Shown: in pieces, positions 55,266 to 64,000 of the stretch | How positions within the stretch are numbered: the first letter of the stretch is position 1 | Layout: the number at the start of each line of letters is the position of its first letter | Assembly: GCA_964035575.1 (NCBI GenBank) | Contig: OZ037884.1 | Span: 1 to 64,000, forward strand | Direction: 5' to 3' | DNA from: Rhynchopus sp. YZ270_cl-10 | Lineage: Eukaryota; Euglenozoa; Diplonemea; Diplonemida; Diplonemidae | Length of the DNA: 64,000 bases | Notes under the pieces: model-generated | Databases searched by the model: none | Seen by the model: only the letters and a program-made list of their open reading frames with translations | What the model was told of the DNA's origin: nothing | Made by a program: the position numbers and the translations under genes

Positions 55266-57090
55266 CAGGTACCCCAATGACATAACGAAGTATCGCTTGA
55301 AGTACCGTTCAATATACGTTGCTCGTGTGTGCAAGTTACGAAGTAGGACACACAAGGTATATCAAACGATAAATCAATCAGATAAACGTTACATCATCGG
55401 AAAATTGTTGGCACCGCCGCCCTGTCTTCGTATTTATTACGTCGACAGGCCAAACAGCGTTGGGCTCAGAAGAAGCAGTGCAAAACACTGGGGATCAACA
55501 TGAGAACCAACTCCCAACAACACAGGCTACCGAAGTAGCAGGTGGGGTGTTGCGGGTGTTTGGGGTGAAAGAAAATCGATTTTGGTAAGTTCCAGCAGAA
55601 AATTCTTAAGTTTGCACAATTGAGAAGGGTGTTACCACTGCCTAATATTATTCGTACATGTGAACCGGTAAGGTCGAGAAGGGTGGACACGGCATACAAG
55701 TACAAGTACAAGTAAGACGTACCTTCTACAAAGGCTGAATTCGCAATTCTTAAGGGATTGAATTCAGCCCCCACGTGGTGTTTTTGAGAAAATCATTCCA
55801 TGGTATACAGCTAATGGTTCCCGAAGAATGATTCGCCCCTCCTCGTTCATGCAAACTTAAGAAAATTCTGAAGTAACTACAACCTGGCGTGCGGGTACAG
55901 ATGCATTGCTTTGTTCTTTCCTCAAAGTCATGTGTGATCTCTCGGGTCTGTACTAAAGTCAGTGTTTAGATAAGCATCCACTTGACTCGTTCTAACAACC
56001 GTTGAAATCTAGAACAAAACAATACACTGCCCCTTCTCACACCAAGCCGCCATGCTTCAAGAGCATGCCCTGGGCAAAAATTACTCTGACAAAAATTGGT
56101 TTTCTGGGGGAACGCAATATTTTCTTGTGCCTAGTCCTCCGCAAGCAGAGGACAGACTTTCCGGATCCCGAAGTCGAATTTCTTGCACTAGCTATGCTCC
56201 CTGGATTAAATGGCTATAGCAGTGACTGACTAAGAGTTTCATAATAATTAGGGTGGTCTATGGGGTGGGTTAATGGAAAAGTTGGTATATAAACCCGACT
56301 TTTACGATCGCCACCTGGTTTTCAAATAATTGCACCAGCTCTTCCATCGGCACTGCTTCGCTGTCACGATGAAGGGTCGTCGGTTCGGGTACCTGTTAAG
56401 AGAAATTGAATGTAAAAGTAGAGACTACAACAAAAAAACAAACAAACAAACAAGAAGCCGCCCCGTACCCCTTAAACGTAAAAGTGACATTTTTGTTGAC
56501 AAAAAAAAAAATAGCTAAAAAATAGCGGACATGTCGAAAAGGGAGAAAACCGGGGGGTTAAAAACATACCTTGCACTCGGCCCACTCTCCAGGTACAAAG
56601 AACATCACTGCACGACAAACCCACTACTACGATAGAAAATAACTATTTTTTACCGAACAGAAAGGTCGTTTTATTGATGAGTGTTTTCTGAGTGCACACT
56701 CAGTGGGGACAAAATGCAACACTTACCGAAAAAATTCTCCAATCGGACAAAAACCTTTCTAAACACCCAAAAAAAACACCTCAGTCCACATCCGCTGGGG
56801 TCGCGAGATGGAAATATATGGTTTTACAGCTTTTGGGGGGTCTAGCGTGGGTCCCAGATGCATTTTGCAACGGGTCTGTGTGTGTGTGTGTGCCTCAACC
56901 GCTTCACAGTACCCTTTTTTGTAACTGAAAACGACGCATCCTGTACCTAAGTGCACTGAAGCCTTGCTTGCGTCCTCCTTCGTGGTTTTGGGCGTTCGCA
57001 TGCGAGAATCATTATCGCATTCGCACATGTAATTCTCGCATCACGGAGAGGATTTTAGCGTTACGTGACCACAAAAAAAGTGCACAAAAT
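55266..57090. other. Intergenic sequence, no gene recognised
   Basis: Contains a dispersed repeat copy at 56,008-56,098 (AACAAAACAATACACTGCCC, then ATGCTTCAAGAGCATGCC), a short ACAAGT run near 55,695 and a TGTGTG run near 56,880. The short ORFs have no recognisable domain. Confidence 0.5.
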
Positions 57091-57099
57091 TAGTTTGGT

Positions 57100-57830
57100 C
57101 AAAAATCACCTTGTACTTGTGAAGGCATTGCTAAGGAAATGTGAAATATGCGTGTTTTGGTACACAAAAGTGCGTTTTGGGTGGTTCTGAAGGGTCAAAA
57201 CACCAAAAAAATGCGTTTTTTTGCATTTTTGGTCACCCAAGGACCCACTATTTTGGTTGATATTTTTTTTTTCCCTTTGCGAAAAAGTACCCAAAAAGCA
57301 CGGCTATAAAAACGCTAAGGAAAAATCGATATTCATTTTTTGGGCAGAGAAGTGCGTTTTAGGCGCCCACAGATGGGCGAAACATCAAAATTTTTGTGTT
57401 TTTGGCATCTTTGGACACCCAAGGACCCACTATCAGGGGTGAATTTTTTTTGCCTGAGATTTGCCTTTGCCAAAAATCGAAAAAAAAAATTATGAAGGAA
57501 ATTGCTAAGAAAAAGTCGAAATTGTGGGCCCCTGTAGTGCATATGGCGGTACCCCAGATCGTCAAAACACCCGACTCTTGCGTTTTTTTGCACTTTTTGG
57601 TGCACAAAAACCCTACTCAGGGGTCAAAATTTTCCCGGGAAAAAAAATTTTTTTTTCGAGATTTTTCAAAAATCGACTTGTCTTTGGTAAAAACCACGAA
57701 ATTTCGGGTGCGCGAAACCACGTTTTAGACCCCCACAGATGCTCAAAAGTGTCAAATTTTGCTTTTAACGGCCTCAAATCGTCGAAATTAGCCCTATTTT
57801 GGGGCGAAAAAAAAAATTCGAGAGTCCCTT
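57100..57830. repeat. Degenerate ~170-200 bp tandem repeats, four units
   Basis: Four successive units carry GTCAAAACACC/ACATCAAAA, a TTTTTGCATTTTTGG-like run, CACCCAAGGACCCACTA or a variant, then A/T tracts. Unit boundaries are near 57,100, 57,345, 57,520 and 57,715. They are related in reverse orientation to 25,240-25,600. Confidence 0.65.
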
Positions 57831-57854
57831 TCCCTGGGAGACAATAGCCAGAAA

Positions 57855-58075
57855 TCTGAGAAAAAAAAAAAAAATGGCCAGATTTCCAGATCTGGCCAGA
57901 TCTGGCCAGATCTGGGGGGTTTTTTTTTTTTTTTGAAAAAAAAAATTTCCCAGATTCCCAGATCTGGCCAGATCTGGCCAGATCTGGAAACAAGATCTCC
58001 ACATCTGGAAAACGAGCCAGATCTGGGAAATTGGCCCCCAAATCTGGCCAGATCTGGCAGCATCCGTGCCTCTGG
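57855..58075. repeat. CCAGATCTGG decamer field with A/T tracts
   Basis: Two runs of AGATCTGGCC units at about 10-bp spacing flank a T14-GA9 segment. The end (GGCAGCATCCGTGCCTCTGG) is the reverse complement of 52,005-52,040, identifying a dispersed family. Confidence 0.85.
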
Positions 58076-58109
58076 CAAAAACTATTTTTTTTTTTTTTTT
58101 TTTTTTTTT

Positions 58110-59370
58110 TTTGAAAATTTGGCACAGTGTTGACACCCGAGGATGAGCTCCACTATGTTTTTTCTCATGTGCAGCCACCTCTTTTTCAAAGCAGCTTTTT
58201 CACTATCTACATTGAAAAGAACAGTTGAGATGAACCTAAGCCCCTCGTGCTTGGTCACCTTTTTTTTGAAAAGAAAATATTGTTGAATCTGTGGTTTGCC
58301 AGCTATTCAGAGAGCTTACACTGCCTCAAAAAAAAAAGGGGGCATTTCTTTAAACTCAATACGATGTGGAGGTGGGCGGGGAAATATTATAACAAGGGGG
58401 AAACGGAGAGAACGCAGTGCGGGTAGTTAGTGCACTGAGTTACGTCTCTCAGAAAGATAGACTTGTTTGGTGGCACAAGAAGCCTTGAAGAAAACACTTG
58501 CCCATAAGGGGATACAAAAAAGAAACACTATTGACAACCCTCATGACATAAGCTAAAGTGCCTATTGAATAAAAAAAAGAGAGAAAAATTTACGAGATGA
58601 ACCGAAGTACTCTCATGCTTGGTCACCTTTAAAAAAAAAAAAAAAATGGGCGAAGTGCAACAAATTTTTCTCCCGGTCAAAAAAAAAGGGGGTGAAAGTG
58701 AATGCAAACAGAGACACGACCGACAGGGTCGTACTCTCAACATCTAAGGATTTCTCAGTCGCAAGGTAAAAACAAAAAACAAAAAACAAAAAACAAAAAA
58801 AAAAATTGTTGGAAAAAGTGGGGCTGTACACGAGGTGGGGGAACTACACAATATTCCAACAATCTGGCAAAAAAAGAGGAATGTTAAGGTGTGCATCAGC
58901 CCTCACTACTGTGCTTGGTCACCTACAACAAGATGGCGGTTAGTAAGTAAGCAAAAAAAAGAAAAAGAAAAAATGACGACAAAACAAAATCAACCAAATT
59001 GGCAATAAAAAAAAAAAAACGTGATCAACGCTTCTACTTGACGCACTGAACAAAATAAACCAAAAAAAAAAAAATATAGTAAAATAAGAACTAAAAGCTA
59101 GGTAAGCTCGGGAGCCATTGAAATGACGACACCACGAAGAGACATGACCACGCACCCCTTGTGAATCAACAATAAAAACCAGAACAGTTGAACAGAGTCA
59201 AGAAAAAGGGGGGGTTAGTCGACCTGGTCCACTTTTTTCTTTGCTTCAACTTGCAGACACGGACCCTCGAAAAACCGCCAGAGTTGTTTTCTTGGGTCCT
59301 TTTTTTTCTTTTCTTTTTTGAAAACTTGGTTGTATTAGTGTAGACACCCGAGGATGAACTCCACTATACT
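58110..59370. repeat. Intergenic region with small dispersed repeats
   Basis: GACACCCGAGGATGA-CTCCACTAT occurs at 58,132-58,157 and 59,342-59,368, each after T-rich sequence and a TTGAAAA-TTGG stretch. GCTTGGTCACCT occurs near 58,249, 58,617 and 58,913, the first two after GAGATGAACC-AAG. Long A runs abound. No gene is recognised. Confidence 0.6.
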
Positions 59371-59454
59371 TTCTTTTTTTTTTCTTGCAAGCGGCAAAGA
59401 TAAAAAGGTAAAAAAAAATAATATATTGCAACACAAAACAACCCACCATCCCGT

Positions 59455-60480
59455 TTAGAGAGGGATCGTCACCTCCTCTGCATCCTCGTCTGCTTCTATC
59501 ACAAGCAGGTGAACGCCGTCGGCGTCGTACCCTCCTCCTCCCCCTGCTGAGTGCCTCCTGCATATCGCCACCTCCGGGACAAGCAGCACTGCTAGCACCA
59601 CTAAGGTAGAGAGACCGGCGTACACCAGCGAGAAGAGGAGGGGGTGTGTGTCGTGCTTGCGGTCCATCTCCGAGGTGAGCGTCCTTGCTTCTTCCAGCGA
59701 AGGTGCGTTCCATTGGTACACCGTGCTGAGGGTGACGTTGGGCACGATGGAGCGGGGCTCTGCACGGAGGGAGGGAAAGCTGGACGACACCTTCAGGGCA
59801 CGCAGGGGAAGCGATGCGTTCGCACCGCCAATCGCGTCTGCCGTCCACCCGCACTCTCTGCCCACAGCGGACAATGCGGACTGCGCGCCGCTCTTGACCG
59901 CACCACTCACCCCCCACTCCATCGGACACCCCACCACAACAAACTCACCCCCGCACCGCACATCCGCAGTGAACAGCAGCGACATCTGCTCGTCCACCAC
60001 CTCATGCATCACTAGCGTGCTCACATCAATCGCCCAGGGGCCGTGCAACGTCACGTACGGCGAGCCGTCCCTCTCACCACCACAGTCCAGCTGCGCTGCA
60101 TCGGAGGCCAAGGCATCTCTGTCCGTCAGGCGGAAGTACTCATCCCACGACTGGTTTGGGTCTGCCCAGTACATTGCGAGGGAGAGGATGCAGACGAGGA
60201 CAGTGTTCGCAAGGAGGCCTGCCAGCTGGCGTTTGGTCGGCGCCTTGAAGCAGACAGCGAAGACAGCGAAGACGAAGGCGCTCAGGACCCACATCCCCGT
60301 GAAGTCGTACATCCACAGCCCGCCCGTCGCAGCACTCCACTCCGCCACACCTTTCTGCGCCCACGCACTGAAGCACACCACAGCAGTGCCCCACAGAGCA
60401 TGGCCCAAGAGGAGCAGGTGGTTCCAGTGTGCGCACCCAGTGGATTCGTGTTCGCTGTCCATGTGCATGGCTGGTGTCAT
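59455..60480 (-). CDS. Four-helix membrane protein of unknown function
   Basis: 341 residues from the ATG at 60,480. An in-frame extension to 60,573 exists but would cross an acceptor-like site at 60,539-60,540. Three N-terminal hydrophobic helices (about 19-38, 57-76 and 82-101) precede a ~180-residue hydrophilic loop. The loop has four cysteines (LDCGG, VRCGGE, VGCPME, RECGW) and N-glycosylation-type sites (NAS, NVT). A fourth helix follows (about 285-306, SLVYAGLSTLVVLAVLLV), then a short acidic tail. The cysteine-bearing loop is likely extracellular or lumenal. I do not recognise the family. It is co-oriented with the kinase-PARP gene 240 bp upstream. Confidence 0.7.
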   Translation of the reverse strand: MTPAMHMDSEHESTGCAHWNHLLLLGHALWGTAVVCFSAWAQKGVAEWSAATGGLWMYDFTGMWVLSAFVFAVFAVCFKAPTKRQLAGLLANTVLVCILSLAMYWADPNQSWDEYFRLTDRDALASDAAQLDCGGERDGSPYVTLHGPWAIDVSTLVMHEVVDEQMSLLFTADVRCGGEFVVVGCPMEWGVSGAVKSGAQSALSAVGRECGWTADAIGGANASLPLRALKVSSSFPSLRAEPRSIVPNVTLSTVYQWNAPSLEEARTLTSEMDRKHDTHPLLFSLVYAGLSTLVVLAVLLVPEVAICRRHSAGGGGGYDADGVHLLVIEADEDAEEVTIPL

Positions 60481-60537
60481 GTGTGTTGTGTTAGAATCTT
60501 GTGTGGGTTGTAATTGGGGTTCAGGATCGAAGGAGAA

Positions 60538-60560
60538 ACTGGGGAAAAAGGGGATAATGT
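60538..60560 (-). promoter_or_regulatory. Candidate (trans-)splice acceptor of the four-helix protein gene
   Basis: Minus strand ATCCCCTTTTTCCCCAG ends at 60,539, giving a 58-base leader to the ATG at 60,480. Confidence 0.35.
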
Positions 60561-60720
60561 GTTCTTGAAGCAAAACGCAAAACCAACGAGAAAAAAATGA
60601 AGAGAAAAGCTTAATTCACCTCCACTTAGAACTACCAATTATATTTTTGGCGAGCAAAAAATCAAACAAAAGGAACCCCCGGAAGGGGGCCCCCTCTCTC
60701 TCTCTCCTTCCTCCTCCCTC

Positions 60721-63700
60721 CTACACCCTCCGCACCCTCAACAAATACTCTGGATAGACATGCGTTCTGTCGTACACAACAAACTCACGAGGCAGGCCAG
60801 GCACACAGCCGACAACACTGTCAGCTTTGGCATGCCTATCGCACGGGTCGTGGCCGTGGATGCACGGTGGCCTGCGGGCTGCTCTGTGTGCCTCTGTGAG
60901 GGGACGGGTACGTGTGTGGGCAGCACCGAGGAGAACACGGCAGACTAGGAGGTCACAGCAGCCGTCCTCTGCAGGAGACATGTATGTATCTGCCTTGGCT
61001 GCATCCTCAGCGAAGTAGAGCCCTGCACCGTAGAGCCCCCATTTGCAGACACGCTCGTCCATTCCCTCGTTTGTGATCGCATCTGCACACCACCGTGTCG
61101 TACCGTGGAAGAGCTGGCGTTCATTCACTGCACCCAATAACACCCCAGGCCCCACCGTGCACCCTGCAGATAGCGGAGTGCACGAAGGCCGCCTCGCCAG
61201 CTGCGCACGCTTCAACTGATATGCCTCCCACAAATCAACGTGCTCAATGCGCAGCACCTTCTCCACACACAACCCCGTGTCCACCGCGCATTGAAACTGT
61301 GCACCCAACTCTGCAGTCATATCGGTACGGTCACCCCTCGCCTCTTGGCATGCCCACACTGCAGGGGCACGGAGGTCTGCAGAGCGGTCCACACCGCCTC
61401 CCCCGCACCCACGGAAGTATGGGTCCAGACCCACCCCTTCTGCAGTAGGCCGCCTCTTGGGGTCTGTTGCTAGCATGCAGGAGAGCAGTGCGGTCTCCTC
61501 AGTAGGCACTGTGTGTAAGGGTAAAAGCGCGTCCCGCTCGTTGTCGGGTCTGCCGAGACCACCACCACGTGGCGTGGCGACCAACAGATCGTAGAAAACG
61601 AGCCCCAGAGAGTAGACGTCCGCAGCAGTGGAGTTGCCTTCTGTAGCGACCTCTGGAGCAAGGTAGCCGGGCGTGCCGGTGGTGGTGGTGGTCGAGGTGA
61701 TGGTGACGTGCCGCACAGTGGTGTCCCTGCTCACATCAAAGTCACCCAGTCGAGCAGACCCATCCGCATCGATGAAGATATTCTGCGGCTTCACGTCGCA
61801 ATGCACCAAACCATGCCGATGCACACATGCCAAGCCAACAGACACATCCAACCCGATTCGCTTCTTTGTGGTCTTATTCGGGTTGCATTTGACATATTGC
61901 GACAAATCGCCACCAGAGTAGTACGGCATCTCCATATACCATCCAACCTCACCTTCGAAGAGGCACGTCAGCTCTGCCACGCAAGGGTGTTTGATGCGTT
62001 GCAGGGCGCGCGCTTCACGGAGCATGCGTTGTGATTGGCTTGGCGTTGTCGCGAAGTGTTTGAGAACGACTGTTTCGCCTTTACGTTGTGCTTGCCAGAC
62101 GAGGTGCCGGCCTTCTGAGAGGGGGCGGAGATCTTTGTAGTCACGCAGCCTGCGACGCCGGAGGAGACCACCCCAGTCGCGGGTGGCCGCGGCAACGTTG
62201 AGTTCTGGGTAGTGAAGCACAGTGGCGGCTGCCGCCACTGCCTCCTCAGCTTCGAGGGCGTGCTGTGCGCTGTGCAGCTCTGCTGCAGCAGCTGCCACCC
62301 TATTCGACAACGCAGCACACATCCTCCCATCCCGCCTCGCACGCCTCTCCGCAATGCCCGCATCTTCCATCGCATCCTCCGCCCCATCCAACCTCTTCCT
62401 ATACCCCGCCAAACCCTTCTCTAGCTCCCCACGGTCTACCCTTTGCTCTTCACTGCACAACACCTTCTGCAGTGCAGGGATCTGCTCAATAAGCGCACGC
62501 ACCTTCGTCCACTGCGTTTGTAGTGCGGTGAGCACAGAGGACAACCCTTTTGGGCGGAGGGTTCTGAGAGAGGCTTCCGCTGTGGCTGCAGCGGTGCGCG
62601 CAGAGAGGAGGGTGGTGCCGAGCTGCTGTGCGGAGGCGACGCTGAGAGAGATGGAAGCGGGGTGAGCATCGCGCATGACCTGCGCAATGTGCTCCCACGA
62701 GGTAGCGTATGTGTGTGCGAGAGACGCGGCATGTCTTTGCGAAGATCGTGTCTCCTCCAACGCGTCTTGCACCTCCACCAGACACCTTGCCGCTGTTTCC
62801 ACTGCAGACTCTGTGCAATCTTCACCCCCAACCCAGTCCTTCAAACTCTCTATCAAAGTGTGCAGTGATGCCTCCATCTGCTTGGCCTGTGGAAGGGATT
62901 GTACTGCCTGTGTTGCGGTGGTGATGTATGCTGTGCGTGCGTCGTCGCGAGAGAGGATGAGTGATGCGTTGGTACGGTCCTCTCTGAGTGCCTGCATGGC
63001 GGCGGTGTAGGTGGTGCGTGCGGTGGTGACGGTGTCGATGTCGATGTGCTGTCGGAAGCTGAAGGTGTCGTTGCTGATGAGACGCAAGGAGGTGACCAAT
63101 GCGGTGATGTCCTTGCTAGGATGGCTGTCCTTATCCTGGCTCTCTACGCTATGTGTGTGTGAATGAGACGCAGCTGCACAACACCCCAACGCCAGATGCT
63201 GTCCGCACAACGGCATAACCTCCACCACCCCCACCACCACCCCACCTACCACAGCCTCCCCCACCTCACACTGTCCGTACACCGAGAGACGCTCCGCTGC
63301 TTCCTGCGGTGCGTCACTCTGCACCACCAGACGCAACCCCACTGGGCCTGCAGCATGCTGCAGCACCCCGCACACAGCCTCCGTCGCCTCAGAGAGCAAC
63401 AACGTCACATTCGCTGGAAAGCCTTCTGCCACGATGATACAAAGAAGTGCGGTGCTGTCACAGCGTGCACCGGAGAGGTCGAGCGTCAGCCTCTGTGGCG
63501 GCAGTGGAGGAGCGGCTGAGAGCACAGTGGTGAGCATGCGTGGAAACGCAGGCTCCTGTGGAAGGGTGAGGGTGAGGGTGCATGCAGGTGGGCACCAGGG
63601 CGAGGCTGCGGCAGAAAGAAGGCGGTGCAGTGCTGCGGGTGTGTCAGGGAGGCCCACGGTGAGGTGCAGCTGTGGTGGGCAACACCCAGACTCGAGGACA

Positions 63701-64000
63701 TCGCAGAGGCGTGCGATGCCGGATGGTGTGACCCCTGCGAGCTCAATGTGCATAGGGCTGTCCACAGCGTGCGACTCAAGCGCATCGCATATGATGTCCA
63801 CACAGCTGCCCTCCAGGATACGCAGGCGGAAGCGCTCATGGTAGCGTCCACAGCACATCCCCTTCAGTGTAAGTGGCAAACAGTGCACAAGGCTCACCTC
63901 GTCCAACGTCAGCGTCACGGCACACCGCTCCCCCAGCGCCGCATCCAGCAGCTGTGCACACCGCTCCGTCAGTTTGCACTGCAGCAGATGAAGTGTGAAC
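60721..64000 (-). CDS. LRR-like / coiled-coil / protein kinase / PARP fusion, 5' end beyond the window
   Basis: Open to the right edge; 1,092 residues are visible, and no start is seen. The first ~220 residues carry beta-strand/helix repeats (LTLDLSGARCDST-like) resembling RNI-type leucine-rich repeats. Residues ~260-600 are helical and Ala/Glu/Arg-rich, probably coiled coil. The kinase domain (about 620-880) has Lys647 (VVLKHF), Asp735 in HCDVKPQN, Asp753 in DFD replacing DFG, and YLAPEVA. The PARP catalytic domain (about 895-1092) begins VLRIEHVDLWEAY and has His965 (LFHGTTRW), Tyr995 (GAGLYFAED) and Glu1072 (REFVVYD) of the H-Y-E triad, then YPEYLLRV. Both domains keep their catalytic residues, so it may phosphorylate and ADP-ribosylate targets. 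The substrate and pathway are unknown. Confidence 0.87.
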   Translation of the reverse strand, partial: FTLHLLQCKLTERCAQLLDAALGERCAVTLTLDEVSLVHCLPLTLKGMCCGRYHERFRLRILEGSCVDIICDALESHAVDSPMHIELAGVTPSGIARLCDVLESGCCPPQLHLTVGLPDTPAALHRLLSAAASPWCPPACTLTLTLPQEPAFPRMLTTVLSAAPPLPPQRLTLDLSGARCDSTALLCIIVAEGFPANVTLLLSEATEAVCGVLQHAAGPVGLRLVVQSDAPQEAAERLSVYGQCEVGEAVVGGVVVGVVEVMPLCGQHLALGCCAAASHSHTHSVESQDKDSHPSKDITALVTSLRLISNDTFSFRQHIDIDTVTTARTTYTAAMQALREDRTNASLILSRDDARTAYITTATQAVQSLPQAKQMEASLHTLIESLKDWVGGEDCTESAVETAARCLVEVQDALEETRSSQRHAASLAHTYATSWEHIAQVMRDAHPASISLSVASAQQLGTTLLSARTAAATAEASLRTLRPKGLSSVLTALQTQWTKVRALIEQIPALQKVLCSEEQRVDRGELEKGLAGYRKRLDGAEDAMEDAGIAERRARRDGRMCAALSNRVAAAAAELHSAQHALEAEEAVAAAATVLHYPELNVAAATRDWGGLLRRRRLRDYKDLRPLSEGRHLVWQAQRKGETVVLKHFATTPSQSQRMLREARALQRIKHPCVAELTCLFEGEVGWYMEMPYYSGGDLSQYVKCNPNKTTKKRIGLDVSVGLACVHRHGLVHCDVKPQNIFIDADGSARLGDFDVSRDTTVRHVTITSTTTTTGTPGYLAPEVATEGNSTAADVYSLGLVFYDLLVATPRGGGLGRPDNERDALLPLHTVPTEETALLSCMLATDPKRRPTAEGVGLDPYFRGCGGGGVDRSADLRAPAVWACQEARGDRTDMTAELGAQFQCAVDTGLCVEKVLRIEHVDLWEAYQLKRAQLARRPSCTPLSAGCTVGPGVLLGAVNERQLFHGTTRWCADAITNEGMDERVCKWGLYGAGLYFAEDAAKADTYMSPAEDGCCDLLVCRVLLGAAHTRTRPLTEAHRAARRPPCIHGHDPCDRHAKADSVVGCVPGLPREFVVYDRTHVYPEYLLRVRRV

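Noticed and set aside
57221-57728. ORFs with CVFLHFLV-type peptides that match 25 kb
   Set aside because: The match follows a nucleotide repeat with A/T tracts, the frames are broken and Lys/Phe runs dominate.

Overview
This is a repeat-dominated stretch of a eukaryotic (protist-type) nuclear genome. About 40 of 64 kb is satellite or tandem repeat. The genes are eukaryotic in kind: a GT15 mannosyltransferase, a receptor-type class III nucleotide cyclase with a spliceosomal intron, and a protein kinase fused to a PARP domain. The lineage cannot be fixed from sequence alone. Three weak hints point towards Euglenozoa: all four host genes are on the minus strand, three of the four (the fourth runs off the window) plus the retroelement gag have a pyrimidine-rich tract and AG just upstream of the ATG, and the retroelement has the gag - tyrosine recombinase - RT/RNase H order described for kinetoplastid VIPER elements. 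This is inference, not an identification.

Layout. 1-10,866 is an almost perfect (TTTGCGGG)n array. 10,867-28,762 is a CpG-rich palindromic satellite built from 25- and 36-bp modules. It is interrupted at 25,026-27,276 by a 2.25-kb element with 22-23 bp terminal inverted repeats and a 7-8 bp target duplication. 28,763-36,815 is a composite retroelement: two 1.5-kb direct repeats, each carrying a diverged block of the same satellite and one orphan exon, flank gag, tyrosine recombinase and RT/RNase H genes. 36,816-37,546 holds 372-bp tandem repeats, and 37,676-42,449 is a perfect (CTAAGGAG)n array.

From 42.5 kb the window is gene-bearing. On the minus strand it has a GT15-like mannosyltransferase with an N-terminal polytopic domain (42,510-44,495), a solute-binding-domain receptor cyclase with a second degenerate cyclase domain (48,421-51,912, one intron), a four-helix membrane protein of unknown function (59,455-60,480), and an LRR-like/coiled-coil/kinase/PARP protein cut by the window edge (60,721-64,000). 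Between them lie foldback elements and MITEs (44,914-46,307; 47,954-48,054), a decayed hAT transposase end (53,692-53,986), families of short palindromes with A/T tracts, and degenerate 170-200 bp repeats.

The host genes show no shared pathway. The receptor cyclase, the GT15 enzyme and the four-helix protein look membrane or secretory, and the kinase-PARP protein looks like an intracellular signalling protein. The most unusual features are the retroelement with its possible UGA-CUAG readthrough site overlapping an AUGA restart, the kinase-PARP fusion, the double-cyclase receptor and the link between the satellite and the retroelement terminal repeat.
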